A DNA stretch of 64,000 nt from Virgibacillus sp. MSP4-1 (GTDB taxonomy: Bacteria > Bacillota > Bacilli > Bacillales > Alkalibacillaceae), in the NCBI RefSeq assembly GCF_010092505.1, contig NZ_CP048021.1, forward strand, positions 1,302,001 to 1,366,000. The letters are read 5' to 3'. Below the pieces are notes generated by a model. It saw nothing but the letters and a program-made list of their open reading frames with translations, was not told the origin of the DNA and did not search any database. This document shows positions 36,770 through 45,267 of the stretch, in pieces. The translations under genes were made by a program, and so were the position numbers. Numbering within the stretch: the stretch's first letter is position 1; each line of letters opens with the position of its first letter.

Positions 36770-37504
36770 CTAGGAATTAGATAATAATGATATGGTTGTA
36801 TGTTCAATTTTGACTAAGTCCCAGGCTGAGATAATACCGAGAGGAGAGGAATCCTGATTTCCGTCTTCTGAAATTAATATAGCCTCAAGCTTTTGCCGTT
36901 TCTCATAATGCGTTTGAAAAGCATCCTCAACATCGTAAACAGTTTGCTCCCGGCTTAGACAGGCAACATTTCTTCGTTTCTCAACCTGTAAAATGTCTTT
37001 GGCGGTTACCTGATCCAGATTTACACAATCATTTTGAATCGTTCGTGATACCCACTTCGCAATTCCCCCTTCTGTTAACAATCCTTTAAAATGACCTTGC
37101 TCATAAATAGGAAACTGAGAGTATCCATACTTTTCAATCGCAGCCAGAATTTTTTTAATTGAGGATTCGGCTTTAAAAAATTCAACGGGCTTTGATGCGA
37201 TGTCCATGGCTTTAGGTGGGTTTTTCAGAATATCACTGATCCTTTCAATATCATCTACTACGTCAGCGTGAGGCTCTGCTATATAAAAGTCTTTGTCAAT
37301 CCGTTCATGTACAATGGCATTTCTCAATTTTGCATACTGTTTCAGTTTATAATAATTCGAATTCAGCACACCATATTTTTCACGATTTTCCTGCAACAGA
37401 TCTGCGAATCGATCGGTTTTCATATCCTTGGAACGTTCTTTTAAAATCGAATGGATCTGGTTAAATGCGATCTCAAATCTTTCCACATGATTTTTGGATT
37501 GCAT
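36770..37504 (-). CDS. HEPN-like domain protein with paired CBS domains
   Basis: A 244-residue protein (ATG at 37504 after GGTGGAG). Residues 1-95 are helical and contain RNAIVH at 61-66, which fits the Rx4H motif of HEPN domains, many of which are ribonucleases. Residues about 100-235 hold two CBS repeats (YSQFPIYEQGHFKGLLTEGGIAKW and the SPLGIISAWDLVK end of the second), which usually bind adenine nucleotides. The architecture suggests an adenylate-controlled nuclease or adaptor. It is a lone gene between aspartokinase and the DUF6230 cassette. The CBS call is solid; the HEPN call and activity are inferred. Confidence 0.7.
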   Translation of the reverse strand: MQSKNHVERFEIAFNQIHSILKERSKDMKTDRFADLLQENREKYGVLNSNYYKLKQYAKLRNAIVHERIDKDFYIAEPHADVVDDIERISDILKNPPKAMDIASKPVEFFKAESSIKKILAAIEKYGYSQFPIYEQGHFKGLLTEGGIAKWVSRTIQNDCVNLDQVTAKDILQVEKRRNVACLSREQTVYDVEDAFQTHYEKRQKLEAILISEDGNQDSSPLGIISAWDLVKIEHTTISLLSNS

Positions 37505-37574
37505 AGGCTCCACCTTTGTCACTTAATCAAATTTCTTTTTCCTCTTATTTTGTTCCGTTAACGAATAACTATCC

Positions 37575-37616
37575 AAAAAAAGAAACCGTCCCTTACATTT
37601 AAGAAGGAACGATTTC
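37575..37616 (-). terminator. Terminator of the DUF6230/DUF6114 cassette
   Basis: On the minus strand a 13-bp stem (37604-37616 with 37582-37594, three or four G-U pairs) is followed by seven U residues, just after the last cassette gene. Confidence 0.85.
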
Positions 37617-37628
37617 TCCTGAGTATGT

Positions 37629-39341
37629 TTACCGCCGCCACGGAAAGAGAATGTCAATCAGACCGTCTAACAAACCGCCGCTATCCTCTTCCTGTGACTC
37701 TTCCTCGTCACCGGTATCGTCTGAAGAATCATCTTCATTTGGTTCTTCACTGTTGGAATCCTCTTGTGAATCATCATTTGTACCTTCGTTATTAGATCCA
37801 TCTTCCTGACCACCATCTGTGTTATCGTTATTAGTTGTATCTTCATTACTGGAATCTTTCTGGTTATTGTCTGTATCATCCTTTTGACTGGATTCATCAT
37901 TTCCGTCATTATTTGACCCGTCTGATGGCGCGGAATCCTGATTTCCTTTTTCAGACTCGTCTGGTGAATCCGTGTTTTCTTCCTCTTCCTTTGAATTATT
38001 ATCTGTTTGATCCTTTTTCTGTCCGTCTTCTTCTTTAGAATTTTCCTCTTTTTCTTTCCTGGCAAGACCAAGCTTTTTGATTAATTGCTCCAACGATTTT
38101 ATGGTATCATCCATTTGCTGTGAGAGGTCTTCCTTCGTCTTCTTTAATCCTATTTCTTCTACTGCTGCCGTTACCTTTTTTAACCGTTCTTCCACTGGTT
38201 TAATTTCTTCTTCAAGGGTATTCCACTTTTGAGTTAAATTCTCAATATCAGGTTTTTTATCTCTTGTTGAGGCTTCTTCAAATGCTGGGACCTTACCCTC
38301 ATTTTTCTGCTCACTATTCTGCTTCTGTTCTTCACTATTCTCATTTTGTTCCTCATTTGCGTCACTCATTTTTTGCTGTAATTCCTGGTAAATTTTTGAT
38401 TGTTCTTTTAGTTCATTTTCTTTATTTGAATCTTGTTCTTCAAGTTTTGCCAGTGTTTCTTTATTCTTACTAATGCTTTCTTTTAATTCTTCCAAGTTGG
38501 ATGAAGCCTTCTCCATATTATTAAATAACTTGGAAGTCGTATTATCAAAGGATGTATATTCACTGTTTAACGATTCAATCTTGTTCTTTAAATCTGAATC
38601 AAGGTCCGATAAATCACTAACAGAATCCAGACCATCAACAGACTGTATAATCTGCTTAATGGACTCAATCTGATTTCCCTGATTGATTTGATCGAAAAGC
38701 TTTTCTGCTTCATCCGTCAGATTTTTTATTGTATTAAATTGCTCCAGATTTTCCTGCAGTTTCTCATTTAATTCCTCCAAAGATGATGGAGGTTCCTCTT
38801 CAATTCCCTCAAGCATTTTCTTAGCTTCTTCTGTCGTCATAGAAGGGGTTTCAGGGATACTCCCACATTCATTCCCATAACAAGTCTTTACCGTTGCATT
38901 TGGCAGAGTAATCTCATCAACCGTCTGGTAAGGTACGGTCATGGAGACATCTTTCAGACAAAGTCCGCCTACTTTACTGGGAACGCATAAACCGCCCAGG
39001 TGAGGTGGAAGTCCATCAATTGTTTCTGTTTCAAGATTTTTAACATGGACAGGCCCTTCTGATTCAATTTTGATTACTATGGGCGTCTCGGCATTGTTAA
39101 GCACTTTTGTCATCGTCAGACCATGAATGTCTGCCTCAAAAATTTTCACTTTCCCCATAAGCGCGCCTAACAGCTCAAGATATCCATCCACCTTTTCGGA
39201 TTCAATTACAAAGCCACCGCTATGATTGTCTTCAGTAGCCGCTGCAGGCTGAGGATTAAAATACGGAATGGATATAGCAAAAATAATGACAACCATCAGA
39301 CTAATATGAAACAGTTTTTTCACGTTTCGCCTGTATTTCAT
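37629..39341 (-). CDS. Large exported coiled-coil protein with acidic low-complexity tail
   Basis: A 570-residue secreted protein of unknown function. A basic N-terminus and hydrophobic core end at PQPAAATED, a good signal peptidase site. Residues about 40-165 form a globular, beta-rich part with four Cys (LCVPSKVGGLC and TCYGNEC), likely two extracytoplasmic disulfides. Residues about 175-430 are long helical coiled coils. The final 130 or so residues before the end are almost only Ser, Asn, Asp, Glu, Gln and Lys, and the protein closes with a hydrophobic GLLDGLIDILFPW segment followed by RR. It is the last gene of the cassette. The tail is typical of acidic surface proteins in salt-adapted cells. 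Confidence 0.75.
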   Translation of the reverse strand: MKYRRNVKKLFHISLMVVIIFAISIPYFNPQPAAATEDNHSGGFVIESEKVDGYLELLGALMGKVKIFEADIHGLTMTKVLNNAETPIVIKIESEGPVHVKNLETETIDGLPPHLGGLCVPSKVGGLCLKDVSMTVPYQTVDEITLPNATVKTCYGNECGSIPETPSMTTEEAKKMLEGIEEEPPSSLEELNEKLQENLEQFNTIKNLTDEAEKLFDQINQGNQIESIKQIIQSVDGLDSVSDLSDLDSDLKNKIESLNSEYTSFDNTTSKLFNNMEKASSNLEELKESISKNKETLAKLEEQDSNKENELKEQSKIYQELQQKMSDANEEQNENSEEQKQNSEQKNEGKVPAFEEASTRDKKPDIENLTQKWNTLEEEIKPVEERLKKVTAAVEEIGLKKTKEDLSQQMDDTIKSLEQLIKKLGLARKEKEENSKEEDGQKKDQTDNNSKEEEENTDSPDESEKGNQDSAPSDGSNNDGNDESSQKDDTDNNQKDSSNEDTTNNDNTDGGQEDGSNNEGTNDDSQEDSNSEEPNEDDSSDDTGDEEESQEEDSGGLLDGLIDILFPWRR

Positions 39342-39398
39342 GTGAATTCTCCTCGAAATTAATCACTAATCATCTTCTTTTTCATTCTCCTCCCTAAT

Positions 39399-39908
39399 CT
39401 AGGCTTGTAAGGACTGGTTGTTTTCAATAGGCCTTTGATGTTTTGGACGTCTTTTCACACGTTTGTTCTCAGAAGGTGTATCAGCCGGGACTTCTTCCTG
39501 CTGCCACGCTATACATAAAGCACCGCCAACGATGCCAATGATGGTACCAATAATGAAACCGCCTAAAGCTCCCATAATTGAAAGTACGGATAAGAATATG
39601 GTCATCACGCCAAAGAGAGTGGAAAGCTTTGGGTAAAAGTAGGCACAGCCACCAACGATAAGGATCAGACCTCCAAACAGGAATCCAACAAACACCAGAC
39701 TGCCAGGAACAAAGGCAATAGCATATAATTGAAGTGGAATATATAAAATCATTAATCCTGCCAGCAACGTTAGTGTAGCCCCCCAAAACGGACGGTCATT
39801 TCGCCATTTTTTAAACTTTCCTCCTCCCTCGAGACTCTCATATTTCTTTTGCAATTTTGCCTGCTTCTTTTCCAGTTTTTTTGCTGCTCTGCTTTCTTTA
39901 TTTCCCAT
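39399..39908 (-). CDS. DUF6114-like membrane protein
   Basis: A 169-residue integral membrane protein. A Lys-rich cytoplasmic N-terminus (about 40 residues, partly coiled coil) leads to WRNDRPFWGATLTLLAGLMILYIP, then three more hydrophobic segments and a basic tail. This matches the DUF6114 pattern, which in actinobacteria is encoded next to DUF6230 proteins, as here. AAGGAGGATG precedes the ATG. Function is unknown; it may anchor or export its DUF6230 partners. Confidence 0.75.
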   Translation of the reverse strand: MGNKESRAAKKLEKKQAKLQKKYESLEGGGKFKKWRNDRPFWGATLTLLAGLMILYIPLQLYAIAFVPGSLVFVGFLFGGLILIVGGCAYFYPKLSTLFGVMTIFLSVLSIMGALGGFIIGTIIGIVGGALCIAWQQEEVPADTPSENKRVKRRPKHQRPIENNQSLQA

Positions 39909-39935
39909 TCTTCATCCTCCTTTCAATATGAGAAG

Positions 39936-40520
39936 CTATTCTATCGTTTCAGGTCCCTCAATCATTTCCATTGAAATTTCAGCACCATCCAGGCTTACCA
40001 TGGACTGGAACAGGTAACTCGTCGCAATCTTGGCATTTTCAATCGTTACTTTCGTTGCATTTTGTGTCCAGTTTTTGGAAATGTCGTCAGAATTTTGTTC
40101 CTTTATGGCCATCTCCTCAAAGCTCAAGTTTGCATCGATAAATCTTGCATCCTGAATAAGTCCTTTAATTGATGCACTAGGAGCTTCAATATGAACACGC
40201 ACCCAATTCCCTGTAGGCAATTTTAAATCCTTATAAATGTGTAAGTTTGTAATATTTGCTTTGGACATTTTGTTTCGTACCATTGGTGCAGAGTCTGACT
40301 TTCCTGTTTCACCTGTTTTAGGTATAAACTGAAAATCCTCCCCATGTAATTCATCGAACTCAACAAAGAATTCTCCCATACCACCAAGCGGCATAGCAAA
40401 AGCTGTACCTGAAAGTCCAAAGACACCAATAATTCCCCCTAATGAGAGGAATCCTGTCAAAAAGGCAATGAAGAATTTCTTTTTCATCGTGTTTCCAATT
40501 TTTACACTTGAATCTTTCAT
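39936..40520 (-). CDS. DUF6230-like exported protein (paralog 1)
   Basis: A 194-residue protein with an N-terminal hydrophobic segment (FFIAFLTGFLSLGGIIGVFGLSG) ending in TAFAMPLGG, followed by a beta-rich body. The AFAMP-GG-GxFxVxFDxLxGxxFxxxP pattern and the later SxASIKGLIQDARFIDANL fit DUF6230. The start at 40520 is preferred (AGGTG upstream). About half of the residues appear shared with the next gene, indicating tandem duplication. Exported or membrane-anchored on the outer face; function unknown. Confidence 0.75.
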   Translation of the reverse strand: MKDSSVKIGNTMKKKFFIAFLTGFLSLGGIIGVFGLSGTAFAMPLGGMGEFFVEFDELHGEDFQFIPKTGETGKSDSAPMVRNKMSKANITNLHIYKDLKLPTGNWVRVHIEAPSASIKGLIQDARFIDANLSFEEMAIKEQNSDDISKNWTQNATKVTIENAKIATSYLFQSMVSLDGAEISMEMIEGPETIE

Positions 40521-40692
40521 TCCATTCACCTCATTTAAATTTTATAAATACTGTAAATTCTGAAAATTAATATTGTAACCACACCAACTTAAGTCCAGGC
40601 AGTTCAGTATGTCCCAGAAAAAAACAGTTGTTTTTCACCTCCCCATTTCTTATTAGTTTGAGCCTTTACATAGTATTTCTTATTAAGCTGGG

Positions 40693-41295
40693 TCAGGAAG
40701 CTGATGGCTCATTTGCTTGATACTCGCTAAGCATTTCGATGGAAAATTCAGCCCCATTTAACGTAATCATATTTTGAAATAAATAATCTGTAACCATTTC
40801 ACCATTCGTTATCGTTACGGTTTGTTCATTTTGTATCCAGTTAGTGAGTACATCCGTATCCTCAGACGATTGATTCATTGCCATTCCATCCAATTGCAAA
40901 TTTGCTTCAATAAAGCGAGCGTCCTGAATTAAACCTTCAATCTCTGTTGGCTGGTTGGCATGGATGTTCACTCTAATCCATTCACCTGTCGGAAGTTTAA
41001 AATCCTTATATAAGTGCAAACCATAGATGGTAACCGACTGGAAGCTGCTCCTTATTGAAGTATCATCTGTTGAGTCATCTGATCTCCCAAAGCGGGGACT
41101 CATGGAAAAACCCTTACCTTCGAGCTTATCAAAGGTCACGTGAAAATCCCCAATGCCTCCAATAGGCAAAACAAACATGGTACTTGTAAAACCAAAAGAT
41201 CCAATGAATGTACCAAGAAGCATAAATCCAATAAGTAGAGAAATCAGGAACTTTTTCTTAATGATGAAACCGATTCTGTTTATCCTCTCATCCAT
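40693..41295 (-). CDS. DUF6230-like exported protein (paralog 2)
   Basis: A 200-residue paralog of the downstream gene. Shared marks are the KKKFLISLLIGFMLLGTFIG anchor, LPIGGIGDFHVTFDKLEGKGF, LYKDFKLPTGEWIRV, GLIQDARFIEANL and DYLFQNMITLNGAEFSIEM. It is first in the cassette, preceded by GGGGGATC and by an inverted repeat at 41323-41356. The 170-base gap to paralog 1 holds no gene. Function unknown. Confidence 0.75.
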   Translation of the reverse strand: MDERINRIGFIIKKKFLISLLIGFMLLGTFIGSFGFTSTMFVLPIGGIGDFHVTFDKLEGKGFSMSPRFGRSDDSTDDTSIRSSFQSVTIYGLHLYKDFKLPTGEWIRVNIHANQPTEIEGLIQDARFIEANLQLDGMAMNQSSEDTDVLTNWIQNEQTVTITNGEMVTDYLFQNMITLNGAEFSIEMLSEYQANEPSAS

Positions 41296-41775
41296 GTAAA
41301 GGGAGATCCCCCTTCTCAGCCTGCCAACTTTTCAGAATTTTTATATAATTGTTGGCTTACTTTATTGTAATCCAGAAGTACTCGTTTGCAAATCCTAGAA
41401 TTATAGGTTTATTTCCTGTTTGTAAGCACTTTCAAAAATGCGGGATACTTATCTGCTCTGTATCCTGCACTTAACTACAGATTAAAGGAAAAATGCGAAG
41501 TGACCAATTCCTATAAATATAGGAAAATGTTTTTTGATCATCAATCATCCCTACATTTGTACCTCAGGTAAGTATTGATCATCTATAGTTAGCTTAATTT
41601 TAACAAATTTTCATTTAATTCACAATTTTTGCATATCCATGTTACAAAAGAAGGAATTATTAGTTTCACGTCGAAATTCATCACATACGATCTTATATGT
41701 TTCGATTAAAGACAAGCAAATGAAGATTGAAATTTTGTCCGATATTTCTAATCTTTTAGTGAAAGGAAAGAAGGT
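41296..41775. promoter_or_regulatory. Divergent promoter region of the DUF6230 cassette and LuxR gene
   Basis: 480 bases without a gene. On the minus strand a TATAAT -10 (41400-41405) is preceded by TGCTTA 17 bases upstream. A cre-like TGTAAGCACTTTCA at 41421-41434 overlaps this -35. GCCAAC (41323-41328) and GTTGGC (41351-41356) form an inverted repeat downstream of the start site. Sites for the divergent LuxR-type regulator are expected here but I could not define one. Confidence 0.4.
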
Positions 41776-43284
41776 ATGATGAAAACCTTTAACAGTAAAA
41801 TGAATCATGTTTATTCAAAGGGGCTTCAGCTTGTAAAAAAGCATGAAACTGCGATTAAAGCTGAATGGGAAGAACTTTTACTGCACCTGAAAAAGGTAGG
41901 AAAAAAGTCATACAAAATTGTAGATGATACTACCCATTTCCTTTCAACTTATTTATTTCAGGTTAATGATGATGTCCCCACCGGACGTTTTTCAAAATGG
42001 GAGAATCCGCAAATCATGGAATCTGTTTCTTCCAATCAATATATTTTAACATTACTGGAAAACGGAATTCATAAAGCAATTCAATCCGGACAGGAATATA
42101 CTTATCAGGATCATCAGGCTGTAAAGTATTTATTTTCCAAGATTAGCGAGCGGATACGCACACAGCCATATCAGGAACACTTCACCATTGAGCACTTTCT
42201 TCAGCAGATTGTCTCGTCTAAACAGATTCCTATAAAGTGGGCGGCAATGGTAACATTCAAAAACGAAAAGTATACATTGGTAAAATCGTTTCATCAAAAT
42301 AAGGATCAATTCCATAACCATTTAGACATAAAAGCTGATTCCATCTATGAACTATCAGAATTACTGCTTCAGCAGATGGATGAATCAATGAATCAGAATG
42401 TACTTCCGATTCCCTATGAAGATGGTACTTTATTAATATGCAGCCGTGATCAGAATGCATCCGATATTATTCCTCTTATTACCTATTCATTACAAGTGTT
42501 TAAAAAGGGACAGAACTCGTTCAAAGAATCACAACAGATGGATCAATGGAAAGATTCTGTCATTTTGTTTAATGAAACCATTATGCGTGCACAAACCTTT
42601 GATGAGGCAGTAGAAAACATTACAGCAGGGTTTGTTGAATATTTACCGTTTGAAAGGTGTGCCTTATTCTCCTATTCCTATAATGAGCAAATGGGATTTG
42701 GACTCTATGGGCATCGTCTGGATAATAAAGCCATCCAGAATATCAATGAGGATATCGAAAACCTTCCAATTATCCAGGATAACCTTCAATTCCTGCAAAT
42801 GTTCGGACAAAATATGAATTATTTGCAGCCGTTTTATATAAAGGACGCATCCTTAGGTTTTCCGGAGCGGTATGTAAAGCAATTTGAATTAAAAACCGTA
42901 GTTGTAGCACCCATCTTCACCTCAACAACGAGTAAGCTGTTAGGAGCGGCGATATTGGATCAGGGACCGGATAAGACCTTTAAGATCAATGAAGACACTT
43001 TCTCGGCATTAATAAAATTCGGGCAGAGCGCGGGTGAAATGTTAAGTAAATTTTACAATGATCAAATCGAACCATATAAAGGGGAACGAGTGAACTTCTC
43101 CCCGCGAGAGGTGGAAGTATTAAAATTAATGGCAGAAGGTGCATCTACCAGTGAAGCAGCAACCACACTCAATTTAAGTGAATACACCGTAAGAGATTAT
43201 GTTTCTGCCATTATGCAGAAAATGAATGCACGCAACAGAACAGAGGCCGTAGCCAGAGCTCTGCGGGAAGGAATGATTAAATAG
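41776..43284 (+). CDS. LuxR-type HTH regulator with GAF-like domains
   Basis: A 502-residue transcription factor. The C-terminal 65 residues are a complete LuxR/GerE HTH (SPREVEVLKLMAEGASTSEAA then SEYTVRDYVSAIMQKM). The region about 270-430 resembles a GAF sensor domain (FERCALFSYSYNEQMGFGLYG and TVVVAPIFTS). The N-terminal 260 residues may hold a further degenerate sensor. No kinase or receiver domain is present, so it is a one-component sensor. It is divergent from the DUF6230 cassette and convergent with the acyl-CoA synthetase gene, making the cassette its likely target. Ligand unknown. Confidence 0.82.
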   Translation: MMKTFNSKMNHVYSKGLQLVKKHETAIKAEWEELLLHLKKVGKKSYKIVDDTTHFLSTYLFQVNDDVPTGRFSKWENPQIMESVSSNQYILTLLENGIHKAIQSGQEYTYQDHQAVKYLFSKISERIRTQPYQEHFTIEHFLQQIVSSKQIPIKWAAMVTFKNEKYTLVKSFHQNKDQFHNHLDIKADSIYELSELLLQQMDESMNQNVLPIPYEDGTLLICSRDQNASDIIPLITYSLQVFKKGQNSFKESQQMDQWKDSVILFNETIMRAQTFDEAVENITAGFVEYLPFERCALFSYSYNEQMGFGLYGHRLDNKAIQNINEDIENLPIIQDNLQFLQMFGQNMNYLQPFYIKDASLGFPERYVKQFELKTVVVAPIFTSTTSKLLGAAILDQGPDKTFKINEDTFSALIKFGQSAGEMLSKFYNDQIEPYKGERVNFSPREVEVLKLMAEGASTSEAATTLNLSEYTVRDYVSAIMQKMNARNRTEAVARALREGMIK

Positions 43285-43293
43285 AAGTGCAGG

Positions 43294-43331
43294 AAAAAAG
43301 GTCCATTCAATCAACGAATGGACCTTTTTAT
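43294..43331. terminator. Bidirectional terminator between LuxR gene and acyl-CoA synthetase
   Basis: GGTCCATTC (43300-43308) and GAATGGACC (43316-43324) pair perfectly, with an A-run before and a T-run after. It separates convergent genes. Confidence 0.9.
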
Positions 43332-43363
43332 GGTCTGGGAAACTAAAAAAACAGATATCCTAA

Positions 43364-45208
43364 TTATTTTTCAGCCGTTGCCACCGCTTCATTCCGACTG
43401 GCCTCAGCCTCCTGATAGGCTCGCTCTATGGTATCACTATATTTCTTTTCTATTACTTTAACCCTGGTAGACAGCTTTGGTGTAATCTCTCCCGTATCAA
43501 CCGACCATACATCTCCTATGACCACAACCTTTTTTGGCTGTTCAAAATTGGCAAAGGATGATGTTAAACGCCGGACTTCCTTTTCCATCAGCTCTTGTAC
43601 TTTTGGATGCTTACTAAGCTCTTTTAAGGATTTTGCCTGAATTCCCTGTTCTTTTGCCCAAGGCTCCAAGGTCTCAAAATCCGGATTAATAAGAGTAATG
43701 ATAAATTTCCGCTGATCCCCTAGTATAACGGATTGCTCAATATAGGCACTTTCATTGATTGAGCTCTCCATAGGCTGTGGTGCAACGTTTTTACCTGTAG
43801 ATAATACGAGAATACGTTTTTTACGATCGATGATTTTTAAATAATCCTCTTCATCCAACTCACCAATATCACCAGTTCGGAACCAATCTCCATAAAAAGC
43901 CTCTTTTGTAGCTTCCGGATTATTATAATAACCTTTCATAACACTTGGGCCTCTAACCAGAACTTCTCCGTCGTCCGCAATTTTCACTTCTAAGTTAGGC
44001 AGAACTTTGCCAACCGTACCCGCTTTTGCTCTTAACATCGGATTTGTTGTTACTACCGGAGTGGTTTCTGTTAACCCGTAGCCCTCCAGAATGGGCAAAT
44101 CCAGTGCCCAGAAGAATCTGGCAATTTCCGGGTTTAACGTTCCGCCACCGGAGACCATTCCCCGCAGTCTTCCACCCAGCTTTTCTTTAACCTTCTGATA
44201 AACAAGGCGGTCGGCCCGCTTCCATTTTTTCATAAAATCATCCGGCATCGCTTCCTGCATGATTATATCCTGAACTGGAGTTTTCAAATAACGTTCATAG
44301 CGTTCCAAACCGACCCCTACAGCCCAATTAAACACCTTTTTCTTAATAGGGGAACCGCTTTCAATTTCATCGATAACCTTTGTATAAACCTTTTCAAACA
44401 AACGGGGGACACTTGTTAATACTGTTGGACGTACTTCCTGAAGATTTTCCTGGATGGTATCAATACTTTCTGCATAAGCAACGGTTGTACCGACCGCAAA
44501 CTGCATATAATGGCCAGCCATCCGTTCAAAGACGTGGGATAATGGGAGATAGGATAATTGTACATCCTCTGGTAAAAGTTCAATCAGCCAGAATTGAATC
44601 GCCTCTATGTTGGCCAGAAAATTTCCATGGGTAAGCATAACTCCTTTAGGCTTACCTGTTGTACCGGACGTATGGATGATTGTAGCCAGGTGATCCCTCT
44701 CGATTTGCTTCCATTCATCCTCCCAATACGGGAGCAGATGATGCTGTCCAGTGGCCTCAAGATCAGCAAATGAAAGCACCCGGTCCTGCAGGATATCTCC
44801 ACGACTTGGATAAATAATAATGCTGTATTCAATTAAATCGCTATGGACAACCTTCTGCAGCTGTTCATCATCCTCCACTACAGCTACACGCACATCAGCA
44901 TTATTCAAAATAAATTCGACTTGTTCCGCCGGCAGAGTTGGATAGATGGGAACACTAATCGCTCCTAAACTGGCTACCGCAAAATCTGTAATCCCCCAGG
45001 CCGGATTGCTATTGGACAATATAGCGACTTTATCATTTGCCTTAATCCCAAGCCTGGCTAGACCTGAAGCAGTATCACGAATCTCCTGCCAAAAATCATG
45101 ATATGTCATACTGCGGTATTCCCCATCCTCTTTCCACATGATGGCATCTTTTTCCCCATACCGATCCACGGTTTTCTTCAGCATTTCCACTAAATTATTT
45201 GGTTTCAT
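43364..45208 (-). CDS. Long-chain acyl-CoA synthetase (AMP-binding, FadD15-like)
   Basis: Activates fatty acids to acyl-CoA through an acyl-adenylate. The 614 residues contain the P-loop HTSGTTGKPKGVMLTHGN, the EGYGLTETTPVV motif, the GDWFRTGDIGELDEEDYLKIIDRKK hinge and the C-terminal lid. The long linker and MKPNNLVEMLKKTVDRYGEKDA start place it in the FadD15/ACSL-like branch. AGGAGG precedes the ATG. It is the most distal gene of the lipid-catabolism series beginning near 52.2 kb and would feed acyl-CoAs to it. Confidence 0.93.
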   Translation of the reverse strand: MKPNNLVEMLKKTVDRYGEKDAIMWKEDGEYRSMTYHDFWQEIRDTASGLARLGIKANDKVAILSNSNPAWGITDFAVASLGAISVPIYPTLPAEQVEFILNNADVRVAVVEDDEQLQKVVHSDLIEYSIIIYPSRGDILQDRVLSFADLEATGQHHLLPYWEDEWKQIERDHLATIIHTSGTTGKPKGVMLTHGNFLANIEAIQFWLIELLPEDVQLSYLPLSHVFERMAGHYMQFAVGTTVAYAESIDTIQENLQEVRPTVLTSVPRLFEKVYTKVIDEIESGSPIKKKVFNWAVGVGLERYERYLKTPVQDIIMQEAMPDDFMKKWKRADRLVYQKVKEKLGGRLRGMVSGGGTLNPEIARFFWALDLPILEGYGLTETTPVVTTNPMLRAKAGTVGKVLPNLEVKIADDGEVLVRGPSVMKGYYNNPEATKEAFYGDWFRTGDIGELDEEDYLKIIDRKKRILVLSTGKNVAPQPMESSINESAYIEQSVILGDQRKFIITLINPDFETLEPWAKEQGIQAKSLKELSKHPKVQELMEKEVRRLTSSFANFEQPKKVVVIGDVWSVDTGEITPKLSTRVKVIEKKYSDTIERAYQEAEASRNEAVATAEK

Positions 45209-45267
45209 TAGAAAACCTCCTGAATTTCTCCTAACCTAAATCTCTTTTACAGCCTGAATGAAACTCA

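Noticed and set aside
37667-38071. Alternative reading frame giving a Lys/Arg/Gln/Ile-rich 134-residue protein
   Set aside because: It is the shifted reading of the acidic low-complexity tail of the exported protein and has no ribosome-binding site.
40590-40660. Possible 23-codon minus-strand ORF between the two DUF6230 genes (starting GTG after GGGGAG)
   Set aside because: The putative ribosome-binding site overlaps the start codon and the peptide has no recognisable features.
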